A stretch of 64,000 bases of DNA, from assembly GCA_032358255.1 (NCBI GenBank), contig JAULBX010027385.1, positions 154,034-218,033 of the forward strand, in the 5' to 3' direction. Positions 20,701 through 32,232 of the stretch are shown in pieces. This DNA is from Heterotrichella gracilis (taxonomy: Eukaryota; Sar; Xanthophyceae; Tribonematales; Xanthonemataceae). The translations under genes were made by a program, and so were the position numbers. The notes under the pieces are model-generated. The model was not told where the DNA came from, searched no databases, and saw nothing but the letters and a program-made list of their open reading frames with translations. Each line of letters opens with the position of its first letter. Position 1 is the stretch's first letter.

Positions 20701-23700
20701 ATTCTTCAGGGCGCAAAAAACGGTGACGTCGGTGCTTCACTTGAACCACATGCATCATCACATCACTTGAAGCATTCTACATCATTCAATTCTTCCACCA
20801 CTTTGCTCTTCCACCACCAGCACAGTATTGCACGCCACATTCTGCCACGTTTCAAGAACTTCCCAAATGGTTCTTGGGGATAACCATTTTTCAGTGCGCA
20901 ATCGGTGCAAATGCCCCATGTGAACCAGCCTCGGTGTTCATCACTTAGCTGGAACAGAAACAACCTGGTGCAGTTAGCGCAGTAACCTGAAAAGCCAAGC
21001 AAGCTCATATGCGCGCCACCACATGATAAACCCCCTTCAACCCTCCACCGCAGATGTGCACAAGGACTCAGCGCGCGGCGTGCGGTGGCTGGGCAGCACC
21101 CCCCGCATCGTCACCTACAGCAGCCGCAAGGCCAGCTCGGGCACAGGCTACAACAACGCGGTGGCCATCACCGACCTGCGTGACCGCAGCACTGTCAGCA
21201 TACGCGATGTGGCGGTGGACCAGGCGCCCCTGGTGGCAGTGCGCGCCTCCCCCAGTGGGGCTTACCTGCTGCTGCTCATGCGGGGGCAGCCGGCGGAGGT
21301 GTGGCTGGTGAGTGGTGGGTGTGGGGTGTTGGGTGGAGTGGTGGGTGTGGGTGGTGGAGTCGGGGGTGTCGGGGGTGGAGGGGGTCCATGATGTGGGGGG
21401 GTAGACAACTCATAGGTGGAAAAGGGGAATGGTGGTTTCGTGGGATAGTGGAGGTGGGTTGAAAGAAGCAACTGCACAACCACCGCCAACAGCATACTCC
21501 ATGCTCGAGCTACATGCGTTGCTGATCGCTCATGCTACACCTGTCATGCATGGCCCCGCATGTGGCGCCCAAGTGGCAAGGACGGTGAAATATTGGTTCT
21601 TGGGGATTTGCTGAAGAGCCCTGACTCTGTTTTGCAGGTGAGCGAGAACGTTGATCCCACTCGGCTGCGCACGCTTGACCTCCCCTTCACCGCGGTTGAG
21701 TGGATGACACCTGGCGACATGTGCATGCACACAATGGCAGCCATGGAGCCGCACAGGTGGCACGCGGCAGGGGGCCCAGGGGATCAACCCAAAACCACAG
21801 GGTGAGGAACTGCCTTTTTTCTCTATTGAATCGGACGTTGCCATGTCAAATCAATCGCACATTGCAGCGCCGCGTCAGTCAATATGGACATTGCAGGATT
21901 CTGTGCTGTATCAATTGCACATCAATGGTTGAATGGGGCATGTACGTTGCTAAAACAACGTCCCGCAATGTTGAATCACTACCCACCTCCGCAGAGCCGC
22001 CCCCAGCCCGCCACCCGCGCCCAGCCCCAGACCGAGCAGCAGCGGCGACAATGGCGGCGGCAGCGGCAGCCTATCCCCACAGCCCAGCACCACCGACGGC
22101 CCCTCTCCCACCCCCAACCCCTCCCCACTCCCGGAGGAGAAGCTTGGCTTTGCGCTGGGGGATGGGCGCCTTGGGGTGATCAACATCCGGGGCCACAGGG
22201 CCTCCAACGCCAACGTGCGCAAGCCCATGTGGGGGCTGCTGGCGGGTGCCGAGGTGGGTACCAGGCTGCGGGACACCGTTCTTGCTTTACCCTAAACCCT
22301 AAACCACAGGCATCGGGGTGAAGGGCTCAGGTTTTAGGGGCTCGTTACAGGCGTCGAGGTGCGCAAAACGGCTGTAGGCAGAGCGACATGCAGTATATGC
22401 AGCTGGTCATGTGGCGTTTAGCTGCAGCATTATATCAGAAGTGATATAAATCAGTGGACTGCCCTGCTTATTTTGCTTCTGCGTCGCTCTGAGGGACTTG
22501 GCCCTTGTGCTGGAATGCATGGAAAACCAATCCACCCTAACACCCCATATAATGACAGTTTTTTTATTTGTAGGTACCTGGTGATATGTTTGTTCACTTT
22601 TATTGCTTGTCCCCCTTTCAGGTGGTTGCCACTGCTGTGACCGGGTGGGGCAACCTGGTGGTGCTGGGTGACGCTGAGGGCCACCTGATGAATTGGGACA
22701 CCACCAGCGGCAAGATTGTGGCGCTTGCAACGGGGGGGCAGGGGCCCATCGTGCGCATCTACTGCTCACCGCCGGGCTGCCCAAGGCTGTCCAACTCCAT
22801 AGCAATTGGTGCGCAGGGTTCAGGATTAAGGGCTTGAGCCAGGGCTTGGGCGGTGAATGTGTTGTTTAGTATTTTGGCATTGACTTTGGAGTGCCTATTA
22901 GTCGTTATTGTACAGTATTCTGTTGTGCCCTCTCACATGCACAACCGACGTCCAGGTGCGCGTGGCGGTCCAGTGGCCCCCCTAGATCCTAGACTCTAAA
23001 CCCTGAACTCATGTCTGTGGTGATTGTTCCAGGCGACGTCCAGGCGCGCGTGGCGGTACTGTTTGCCAACGGCGCCTTTGGAGTGTGGGAGCTTGATTCC
23101 CGCAACGAGCTGCAGCCCGGCCTAGCCAGCGTGTCTGCCTGCGCCCGCTACGGCCCCGTGACTGACCTGGAGTGGCTGCCGCTGCCGCACCCGGTGGGGG
23201 GTGGATCGGTGCTGGCTGCCACGCTGGCGGATGGCAACCTCATACTGCTGGACATGTGTCAGGTGGGGATGGCGCTTGGGATGGGAACATGATGGGGATT
23301 GGGGTTGGGGACACGTGTTTGGTGGGGAATGGTGCTGCCACGCTGGCGGATGGCAACCTCATACTGCTGGACACGTGCCAGGTGAGGGTGGGGAGTGGTG
23401 CTGGGGATGGGCCATGGTGGTGATTGAGGTTGTGGACACGTGTTGGGTGGGGAGAGGTGCTGCGGGCGGGCAGGTTTGGAGGCGCAACGCTATCCTGCCT
23501 GATTTGCACGCACAGGTGTGTTCTCCCCTCACAGCTCGGAGGGTGAAACGAGCCTACCTTCATGCCCGAACCATGATCCCAGACCCTTTCGCTCCAACCT
23601 AGGATGGCTCCCAAACCCTGATCCAAGGTGTTTTTCCCTCCTTTTTTCCTTCTTCTTTTGATTGCGGTGCCAAAGGTGTATGTTGCCCGCAGGTGGTGGA

Positions 23701-26700
23701 GGGCGGCCCCCGATGGAAGCGGCTACAGGCATACCAGGGGGTGCTTGGAGGGGCATGGCCATTTTCGCGGGGGTCGCTGGCTGCCCCCCCGCCCCTGGCC
23801 TCGCCACTCACCTTCCCACAGGCATGGCTGCAGTTCCTGAGGCTGGTGCTGCAAAGGGGGCTGCTGGTGGAGCGATTGCAGGTAAACCCTAGCCTGGCCC
23901 CAGCGGCAACTGGTTAACCATAGCATGGCCCCAGGTTACGCCCTAGGTGTTAAAATCCTAGCCAGTACCCGTGCGGTTTGCATGAATGGCTGTGCCCTTT
24001 ATGAAGGCCAGCTTTACGTCACAATTCATACCTATTTTATATTTATTTTTTATCCACATGTCCTGGTGGCTCTCATGCTGCTGCTGTGCCTGCATACACC
24101 AGCAAGCAGTTCTACGCTGACACCTGGTAATGTTCAGGCGCTCATCAGCGCCGACGACTCTAAACCCTAATCATTGAACCCTACACCCTGTGCAGGCCCT
24201 CATCAGCGCCGACGACCCCTCCGACCTGCTTGACGCAGACGCGCTGCTGTGGGAGCACTTCCCCCGGCAGGTGCCTCAGGCATGGGACAAGAGCCTGCGG
24301 CACAGGAGCACCTCGGAGATGCCTGACGGTGCGGCTGCTCCCGTACATGATTGGTGGCACGGTTTCAGCCCAGATTAGCAGTCATTCTTGCATGCGCAAC
24401 CCCAGTTCTGGCTTACCAGCCCTCCTGGGTATTTGTTTAAAAATTCTGATTTCAGAAAGCCCAAGGACTGTGCTGCACACTTGCTTTTTTCCAAAGAGAC
24501 AACCCTGGAGACAACCCCAAACCTACCACCCACAAACGCCTGACCTACCACCTCTGTATTGTGCAGGCAAGTTTGCCGACATGCTTGGAGACTTTGCTGA
24601 CATTGCCGAGGAGGACAGTGGGGGGGAGAGTGGGGTGCAGGAGGCAGCAACCACCACCCCCGCCGCCTCCACCGCCCACCCAACAATCCCCACCCAGCCC
24701 CTGGTGGCACCCGCCACCACCACCAGCACCACCAGCACCAGCGGCAGGGGTGGGGCAGCCAGTGGGGGCCGGGCAGGTCAACGGGTGGAGGGGTCCAGGT
24801 GGGCATCATATGGATGCAAGGGTTTGCCTGTGGTTTGTGGATGGCCCAAAGGCTTCATGCTGCCATGTGCACCAGCTGAAGGGTTGACTTGTGTGCGTTG
24901 CTTGTCATCCCATGTGTTACCTTCCTTGTTAGGTCAGGGTCAGGCGCCGCGTGTGCAAGACTGACTGTTGACTTTTATGTATTGCTATGCATTTAACTAC
25001 CTCACTAGCTAACTAGGTCAGCGTCTACTGGCTCTCCACCAAGGGTTGAACTCCCTGTCAGGCAAGAGGTAACCTAACGTGCTGTGCTGTGATTTGCAGC
25101 AACTCCTTCTCCACCAAGGCCGTCAAGGCGCTAGGCTCCCAGCTGAGCCGCATGGTGCAGCTGGGGGGGCAGGGGCAGGGCCAGGGGCAGGGGGAGGCAA
25201 GGGGGCAGAGGGAGCCATTGGCGGCAGCCATGCAGCCCACAGACCACGGTGAGGGTTCGGAGGGTTCAGGATGGAGGGTTTAGTATTTAGTGGCCATGGC
25301 AGGCCATCAGTCCCCAGCACTTGATTGCCTTTCAGTCAATGTGGGCGGGCATTGAACATGCCATCACTCATGTGCTGCGCTTTTCTGTTCTTGACAGGTT
25401 CCCTAAACCCTATTGTAACCCCCCAGAAACCTTTAAATCCCTGCGGGGGCAATTCTGATCCCTGTCAACATGCGCAGGCATGCCTGACCCCCAGCAGCGG
25501 TCCCGCTTCACCACCCCAGTGGCGGTGCTGCGCATCATGGCGTGGAGGCGGGGTGGCGGCCAGCTGCTGACGCCTGACGAGTGGCGGGTGTACGAGGCGG
25601 CGGCGGGTGCAGGGGACATCACGTGCCTCATGGCGCTTGCGGCGGGGGTGACCAGGAGCCAGGTGGGTGGGGGTTCAAGGGGGGGGTGGTGTTCATGGAA
25701 AAAATGAGTAATTGGAGGGATGCAAGTACATTTGAAGAAAGGAGTGGGGAATTTACGACGCAAGGTGTACCAGTGGTTTGCGTGGGTGATGCAACATCAA
25801 TTGGTTCTGAGTATTGCATGGTGGCAGGGGGCATATGAGGATGCATCTGAGCGTTCAAGCAAGGCCTGACCTGTGTGCCGGCACGACACAAGGTGCAGAC
25901 AATTGACCATGGCATGATACTTGGGGGTGCAGGATGAGATGCAGTTCTGGCAGCGGCTCCCGCAGTCCCTGGCTGCCGTCAAGCGCATGCACACAGCCTG
26001 GGAGGCAAGCCGCGCACCGCAGCCCGATGCCCCGCCTGGCACCCCTCCCGCCCAACCCCCCCTGTCTGTGCGCAAGGGGTGCGAGCTATGGGATGATGCA
26101 GCGCTGGTGGCTGAGTCCAGCGAGCGCGTGCAGTGGCATGAACACATCTCGCGCCGCAACCTGGAGCACTCGCAGGAGCTGCAGGTGGGGGTGAAAATGT
26201 TGTACATTGTATAAGAACATCCTGTAGTAATATAAAAGTATTGATAATTATATTGTTGTATCGACACATTGTAATATAGTTTGTGGGGGGAGCAACCTGG
26301 AGCACTCGCAGGAGCTGCAGGTGGGGTAAATGTGTATTCTTATGGGGGGCAACAACCAAGGGTAATAAGATACTTAAAAGTAGTCTCATATGGTCAATAA
26401 GAGAAGAAAAATCGATGTTAGGAAAAGTCATATACGGTAATACGGTAATGAAAACAGTTGTTAATGGATGCTGCCACTGGATGGCACGCCTGTTACGTTT
26501 TCGCTGCCCCACACTTCTGCAGGAGAAGCGCATGATCGAGTACGTCATCCTGGGCGACTACCAGACTGCGGTAGGCTTCCTGCTAGCCTCCACCCCAGAC
26601 GCAAGCGCGCGCTACTACCGAGACGCACTATGCACCCTGGCGCTGGCTGCAGCACACAGCACCGGGGATGGGGTGGGTGTGGGAGATGGGGATGGCGCCG

Positions 26701-28245
26701 GTCCCAGCAAGGCACTGCATGTGCAGGCCGCCAAGGTCATCGCTGCCAATGCTGCGGGGGTTGGGGACCACCTGCTGGGTGTGCCGCTGCTGTGCTCCTC
26801 AGGTGGGGGGGTGGGGGGGGGGTGGAGGGTGGGGGTGGGACCCAGTCCGATGGGTGCAGTTAGATGCGGGGATGGGTTCATAAAGTGAGTGGTGAGTGTG
26901 TCTTGCAACGGAGTGTACCTCTTATCGGTGGGCGGGACGTTCCTTCAATCCTAATACACAGATGCATCGAGTGGCTGTAAAATCTACTTGAGCATGGTCT
27001 CCCAGTGCCTGAGATATACTGCTGTGTGCAGGCTTGGCCGCTGAGGCCGCTGCAGTGCTCCAGGACGCTGGCCTGTGGCGCTACGCCTCCACGCTTGCTG
27101 CCACATCGCTCTCGCTGCAGGAGCGGGCGCAGGCGCTGGAGCGATATGCGTCGCACGTGCTGCAGGTGAGGTGCAGTTCGGGGATAGTCGCAGGCGCCGG
27201 GGCTGGTGTTGGCCTATGGCTTTTGATTTGGCCGCTGGCTGTAAACTTCCTGCCTCGTCTGAATTACGTGGCTAGTGCTGGTAACAGGCGCATGCCTTGG
27301 GCATTCATCTACTCCCGCTAACATGGGTGTGGATTTAATAAACCAGGAATCTCCTGGTCTACTATGCCAATATTCAACCTGGCCCCCATCACCCTGTGCC
27401 CCACCCATATTGGCCCCACATTGTTCCACCCCACCATTGGCTTATCCCCGCAGGCGGAGGGTCAGGTATGGAAGGCCATGGCCATCCTGGTCTCCGCCGG
27501 CCGCCTGCGCACCGCGGTTGAGACGCTGGTGGACTGCGGCCTGCCCGACTGCGCCATCGCCCTGGTGTCTGCCTGTGGGGCTGCTGGGCTTCCCAGGGAT
27601 GCCACGCAGCAGGAGTCGGGCGGGCTCAGTAACCTCTTCCAGGTGGGTGGGGTGGTGGGGGAGGGAGAGGGTGTCGCTGCGGTGGCATGTGGGTGATGGG
27701 TGGATACACGGAGTGGGTGCCGTCCCCATAGGAACATGCACGAGGGCATGTAGGCCCGGACTGGCGCTGCTTGATGGCAGGGCATGTGAGGCCGCAGAGA
27801 TTGCCACTCTACAGTATTACTCTCGCCATCATGGCGCGCTGTTTAACCAACAAAGCCATGTTTTTAGCATTGATCTGTGTGTGTTGGATGACTTGGTGCA
27901 TGTGATGTGTGGCATGGTGCATGTGCAGTGAATCTTCGCACATCTGGCATGTGGGCATGGTGACTGGAGCATGCGGGGTGTGTGGTGGCGCATGTGGCGT
28001 ATGACATTGTGCATGCAATGCGTGACATGAGTGTGTGCATGTGACGTGTTGATGTGGCGGCTGTGATGTGGTGACGTGGTGGCTGTTGCCTGCAGGTGGG
28101 TGGCCACACGCCCGTGCGCAGCCGCTCCAGCAGCCTGGTTGGCCCCGATTCGCGCGGCCCGCGCCGCACCACCACCGCCGAGGGTCCCGACGCAGTTGCC
28201 ACCCAGTTCAGGGACTACATCTGTGATGTGCTGCAGCAGCTGTAG
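17711..28245 (+). CDS. WDR11: WDR11 family WD-repeat trafficking scaffold
   Basis: WDR11 forms a complex with FAM91A1 that captures endosome-derived vesicles at the trans-Golgi and is linked to cilium function. Twenty-two exons, 1527 aa (human 1224): 17711-17842, 17961-18034, 18150-18197, 18296-18504, 18994-19253, 19487-20081, 20337-20615, 21054-21307, 21638-21801, 21995-22253, 22622-22808, 23033-23262, 23693-23881, 24196-24328, 24567-24798, 25100-25248, 25478-25662, 25933-26184, 26523-26802, 27032-27165, 27454-27642, 28096-28245. N-terminal propeller repeats are visible: GDSEGRVLLWDVRSA, ANGLLVLWDTKG, GNLVVLGDAEGHLMNWD. The C-terminal alpha-solenoid ends with LGDYQTAVGFLLAS, DAGLWRYASTLAAT and QVWKAMAILVSAGRLRTAVE, matching human WDR11. 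Extra length comes from Gly/Pro/Ser/Thr-rich inserts (about 22000-22120, 24650-24790, 25150-25210). Six clusters of exon-edge or tandem copies sit in its introns. Confidence 0.92.
18479..18750 (+). repeat. Copies of WDR11 exon 4 3' end
   Basis: gctggtcctgtgggacacaa plus its donor (18479-18510) recurs as gttggtgctgtgggacacaa at 18598-18625 and as a degraded gtgctgtgggacataaaggt at 18720-18740. The first copy follows ggtttagggtttagggttta directly. In all three the donor region runs into gtgggtgggtg-like sequence and gggtgcc. Confidence 0.88.
20637..20771 (+). repeat. Tandem duplication in WDR11 intron 7
   Basis: cagtgcttcactggaaccca...catcacatcactggaaccactct (about 20647-20698) is repeated as cggtgcttcacttgaaccac...catcacatcacttgaagcattct (about 20730-20777), about 85% identical. 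This unit is purely intronic, with no exon edge and no telomere-like tract. Confidence 0.8.
22947..23056 (+). repeat. Copy of WDR11 exon 12 5' end
   Basis: cgacgtccaggtgcgcgtgg at 22947-22970 duplicates the real exon 12 start (cgacgtccaggcgcgcgtgg from 23034). Between them lies actctaaaccctgaactc. The copy lacks a clear acceptor dinucleotide directly before it. Confidence 0.8.
23212..23383 (+). repeat. Copy of WDR11 exon 12 3' end
   Basis: The last about 50 nt of exon 12 (gctgccacgctggcggatgg onward, ending at 23262) recur at 23334-23381 with three or so mismatches, followed by a better donor (gtgagg instead of gtgggg). Using the second donor would read through an in-frame TGA at 23290, so the first donor is preferred in the model. 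Confidence 0.88.
24135..24218 (+). repeat. Copy of WDR11 exon 14 5' end
   Basis: caggcgctcatcagcgccga at 24135-24159 is a copy of the exon 14 start (caggccctcatcagcgccga, exon from 24196), one mismatch in about 25. The copy runs straight into ctctaaaccctaatcattga and accctacaccctgtgcag, which is the acceptor region of the real exon. Confidence 0.88.
26157..26325 (+). repeat. Copy of WDR11 exon 18 3' end
   Basis: gcaacctggagcactcgcag through gagctgcaggtgggg (26157-26189) is repeated identically at 26292-26325. The spacer is AT-rich and has no telomere-like tract. Confidence 0.9.
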
Positions 28246-29123
28246 GAACATGGGGAGCTGAAGTTAGCCTTGAGCGGACGCTGGCAGGCGGGCAGTGCTT
28301 GCCTTGTGGGGATGGACTATGGTGCCAGGATGCAGGTGTTAAGGCTGGGGACTGGGTATTATTATCGGCATGCCTGTTATGCATACACCAGTGCTGGATG
28401 CCACTAGTAGCCTTTGGGGTTTCCAATTTTGGTTGAGTTGAATTCTTGTGAGCACGATGTTTCAAACGGTGACCGCATCTTGGGTGCACTGCACAGACGT
28501 TGAGAGCAGCGCACATATGCAGTGGTTTGAGGCGGCCAGTTGGAACAGTGAGACATGGCAGGCAATCGGCTGCACAAACCAGTAGACTGCTGGGCAAACT
28601 TTGTGAACAAATTCTTGTGTGTTTTTCTTTTCATTTTTCCAAGTATTTTTGCTGCTGAGAGCGCGGGTTGGCCCGGGGCGGCCCGGGCAGTCCCGGCGCA
28701 CGTGCATACTTTGCGCGCTGCCGGAAGTAGCAAGATGAGTTGAATGTTCCAGGTGGTACTTGGGCTGAATCAAGTAAGCAGCTATTATGCTACCGTGCCA
28801 AACCAACCAACGCGTCGCGTGCCTCACACTTAGTGCACGAACAGGAGCGAGGCCGTTCTGTGGGCCCCTACGATTGGCCATATGCATGCATGTATATATA
28901 CACGACCACCATCGGTTACACCGCTGCCTTTTGGTTCCTCCCCACTTCAGACCAGGCCGTTCAACTCAGCATTGATTTGAGTTCCACCTCTGTACGAGCA
29001 CTGAAGTGAGTTGGCACGCGTACGGCGCTTGATTGGCCAGTAGTGGGGCGTCAGTGGTGATGGCAACCCCAGTTACTGGCCCCGCCCCGCTCGATGCGGT
29101 GCTCTGGCTGAGCTGATCACACC
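28246..29123 (+). other. Intergenic between WDR11 and the GNAT gene
   Basis: No supported coding region or RNA gene. A GC-rich patch (ggcccggggcggcccgggc) lies near 28673-28692. Confidence 0.45.
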
Positions 29124-30504
29124 ATGGAGAACAGCCAGCGGGCTCAGCGGCGGCGGGTGCTGCAGGAGGCCCGCAGGCCGCTCTATGACCTCCCCTGCCG
29201 GCAGCTCATCGAGCTGCCCGGGCGGCCCCATGTCATGTACGAAGTGCGGGACTACAGCGTCAACCGGAAGGAGAGCCGGCTGGCAGCCAGGGCGGAGGTC
29301 CCGTTCCTGTTCAAGGCCTTCGAGACGGGGCAGAAGCCGCCCCGGAGGAACAAGAACGGGACCATCATCGAGGACCAGAGCAGGGTGGCGACTATACATG
29401 AGTACCTAGACTGGACGGTCACTTCCGAGGAGGCGCTGCAGGACGACCAGGTGGTGAGCTCACAGTCTGGGTAGACCACTGAACAGAGGGTCAAGTGCAC
29501 TCTGCACCGCACATGCTTGTCTGCCCGCTGCCCACCTGAGGCCCAGGGCACGCAGCAGTGCAACACACCCAACCAACACATACTCCTTTCAGTTGTCAGC
29601 AGTGTGAGCTCACAGTCTGGGTAGACCACTCATCGAAGTGTCAAGTGCAACTGCAGCACACATTGTTGTCTGCCCTCTGCCCATCTGAAGCACTCAGCAA
29701 TGCATGCATCACACCCAACCAACACATACTCCTGTCACTTGTTCAGCAGCGTGAGCAATACCAAAATGGTCTTTTCAAACCTCAGTTCCACACAGAAAGG
29801 TCCTCTTGCCCTCTCCCTGGTTGTTACTAAAGCCCTGTGCACTGCCCCCACAGGACTTTGCGGGGTTCAGAACCATCGTCCTGCTGCCCCGCCATATCCC
29901 CAGCTGGCCGGCGCCCCACATGTACCAAACAGAGGGCAAAAAGGCGTGTGCGCAGCTAGGGGGGACCAAAAACCCCCTCCCGGAGCTCCTCTTCCAGAGC
30001 CTGAAGCCCATCTCAGCAGCCACGGTGCGGCTGGGCCCGGGCTACATGGAGGTCCCTTTCTTCGCCACTGCGGAGCACCGGAGGCACAAGGGCTTTGGGC
30101 GGGCCCTGCTGGAGGCGGTGGAGGCGGTTGCGCGGTGTCTAGGGCTGGAGCTCATCATGCTGTGCAGCACAGACGACCCCACCATCAAGAACACCTGGCG
30201 CAAGCTGGGGTTTGTGTTCACCACGGATGACGACCTGCGGGAGTTTGGGATCCAGCCGCATGACCTCCTGCACATGGACAACACCGTCCAGATGCACAAG
30301 CACCTGCCCCCCCCGCGCAAGCTCAAGCCTGTGCACATACGCCACGAGTGGTTCAACCTGCGCGCGTACTACACCGAGCCCCAGCATACCCAGCAGCAGC
30401 AGCAGGGGGCCAACAGTGGCAGGGGGTCGTTGGCCAATGGCCACACCCACCACAGCCTCGGTGGCAGTGAGATGGAGGTAGATATCACCACAGTCAGCAG
30501 CTGA
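29124..30504 (+). CDS. GNAT-fold N-acetyltransferase, IDM1/PHD-associated type without PHD finger
   Basis: Predicted acetyl-CoA-dependent acetyltransferase; substrate unknown. Two exons, 29124-29450 and 29854-30504, 325 aa. The C-terminal half has a GNAT core: MEVPFFATAEHRRHKGFGRA (strand 4 and the acetyl-CoA pyrophosphate loop, R-x-x-G-x-G/A form RRHKGFG), then a helix ALLEAVEAVARCLGLELIML and TIKNTWRKLGFVFTTD, the usual final motif. The spacing resembles the acetyltransferase domain of plant IDM1-like histone acetyltransferases, which normally carry PHD fingers; none is seen here. The first 109 residues are basic and of unknown fold (HVMYEVRDYSVNRKES). A QQQQQ run lies near the C terminus. 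The single intron is a tandem repeat. GNAT fold is firm; chromatin role is inference. Confidence 0.8.
29453..29757 (+). repeat. Tandem duplication making up most of the GNAT intron
   Basis: Two units of about 145 nt start with gtgagctcacagtctgggta at 29454 and 29603 and end with acccaaccaacacatactcc near 29585 and 29733. Identity is roughly 75-80%. Unit 1 begins at the splice donor itself, so donor and intron were duplicated. No telomere-like motif. Confidence 0.85.
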
Positions 30505-32232
30505 GACCCACCCACTAGTGAGGGGGCAGCAGGCCATTGTTAGAAGTACGTGATAGCAACCCATATGGCCTGGTGCCACCTATTCCAGGGGCCACTGCAA
30601 CTCAGTGCTACAGGCAGGAAACCGAAATACCCTAGTTGGCCCACCGGTGTAGAGCACTTGCTTCCTTTACTGATCCCGCTATGGCAGCCTGGGCTGTGTG
30701 TGCTTCAAAGTGCACCGCAAGGCTTGCCTGCAAGTTGCACCACTTTTGAGGGGTGCAGTGACCCCCTAGCTCCACAGCCTTTATTCCAGGCCCCCGCCTG
30801 AACCACTCGTCCCAATTTTGGCACCCCTTCCTTTGGTATTACATTAGGTTGCGTTGTATTGTACAGTAGAAGAACCCTTTGCCTTTTTCCTCTGCAAAGC
30901 CACGCTTGATTGTTGAGGTAAAGATTGCCACACAGTTGCTGCAGCTGGCTCCTTCAGAGTTATTTGACAATCCTTGTAACCATTTGGATTTCAGATATGA
31001 GCCATGGGCCACTTGCAAGTGGTGATGCCTGCGTGCTTGGGCATCAAGTGTTGAACCAGCGATCGACCAACACGCCGTGGCCGATGCCCCAGCAGGCAAC
31101 ATGTTACCTGAAATCGGTTTTAAACCGGTCTGAATGTGGCTCAAACCTCCATTTCACTACAGACTGAGTCCTGCTGCACTCAAGATCTTCCAAAGTGGTG
31201 ACCAGACATATCCCAGTGCTTTCCTTTTTTGTTTTTCTTTTTTTGCATCCCAGTGGCGTTCCACATGCCAAGCCACCCATTCAATGGGTGCGGCGGCAGA
31301 AAAAGCTACAGGGATCTCCACTTGCGTTTGCATCCCCCAGCAGTCGTTGTAACGAAACAGGTGCCAACCCACCAGCTAGGACGGTAACTGCTTCTCAAAG
31401 GCCCTGCAGAGATCCCGCGCCGCGCTGGCGCTGGTCCATATGTACCCTTGAATGAGTAGCAGATATTGGTATAAATTACAGGAGCTGAACCAGTGGGTCT
31501 GGACTACAATGCCGTACAATATGCATACAGGTACAATGACACATCATTGGTATCAATAAAAGTCTTGCAATTAATTCCACTGTTTTGCGGGTTACCCCAA
31601 AAACAGATGCAGCATTGCCTGCTGCAACATGCAGCGGCAGGCCAGCAAATGGCAGCTGCACTAGTGCGCAATGTGCTACACATTCCTTGAAACTGTGAGA
31701 GTGTCTGAGTTCCACACAACACAGGGCACTTTAAGCCATCCCTTAGCAACGGGCTGATTCTACTCGACCACTTTGACCTTGCAAGCTGCACTAACTTGCG
31801 GTATTCATGGCACATTTATCTGTCTGATAATCCGCACCGCACAACTTGTCCTCACAAAGCTAATGCAAGCAAATGGCACCACCATGGAGCAGCAATATCG
31901 ACATCTAAAATCAGACACACTAGCGCCTCAAAACCGTGCATCCCCAGGATACGAGGCTGGTGGAACTTGGTTCATGAAAGCGCATCAAGCACGTCCACAT
32001 CAACGCACCCAAAATGATAGACTAAAGCAAATACATGGTGCAGGGTCCCTGCATGCCTGCCCCAAACTGCTACTGGTACAACAACCCTGATCCCACCCGC
32101 CCTCTGCAACCCATGCCCAGGGAAAAGTAACTCTATAACCACATTCCATACACTTTTCGCTTTCTACACGGCACTGACAGTCACTTAAGGCTCCTTAGCG
32201 ACTTCGCCCAACGCACGTACATATATGCAGGC
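30505..32232. other. Intergenic, between convergent GNAT and PRT6 genes
   Basis: Contains two 3' ends. tgtaa at about 30974-30978 fits a GNAT poly(A) signal. A gttgaaccagcgatcg block near 31052 resembles gttgaaccagctatcg at 52853. No coding region supported. Confidence 0.45.

Noticed and set aside
30630-30660. tRNA-like ccggtgtagagcacttgc
   Set aside because: No box B and no foldable arms.
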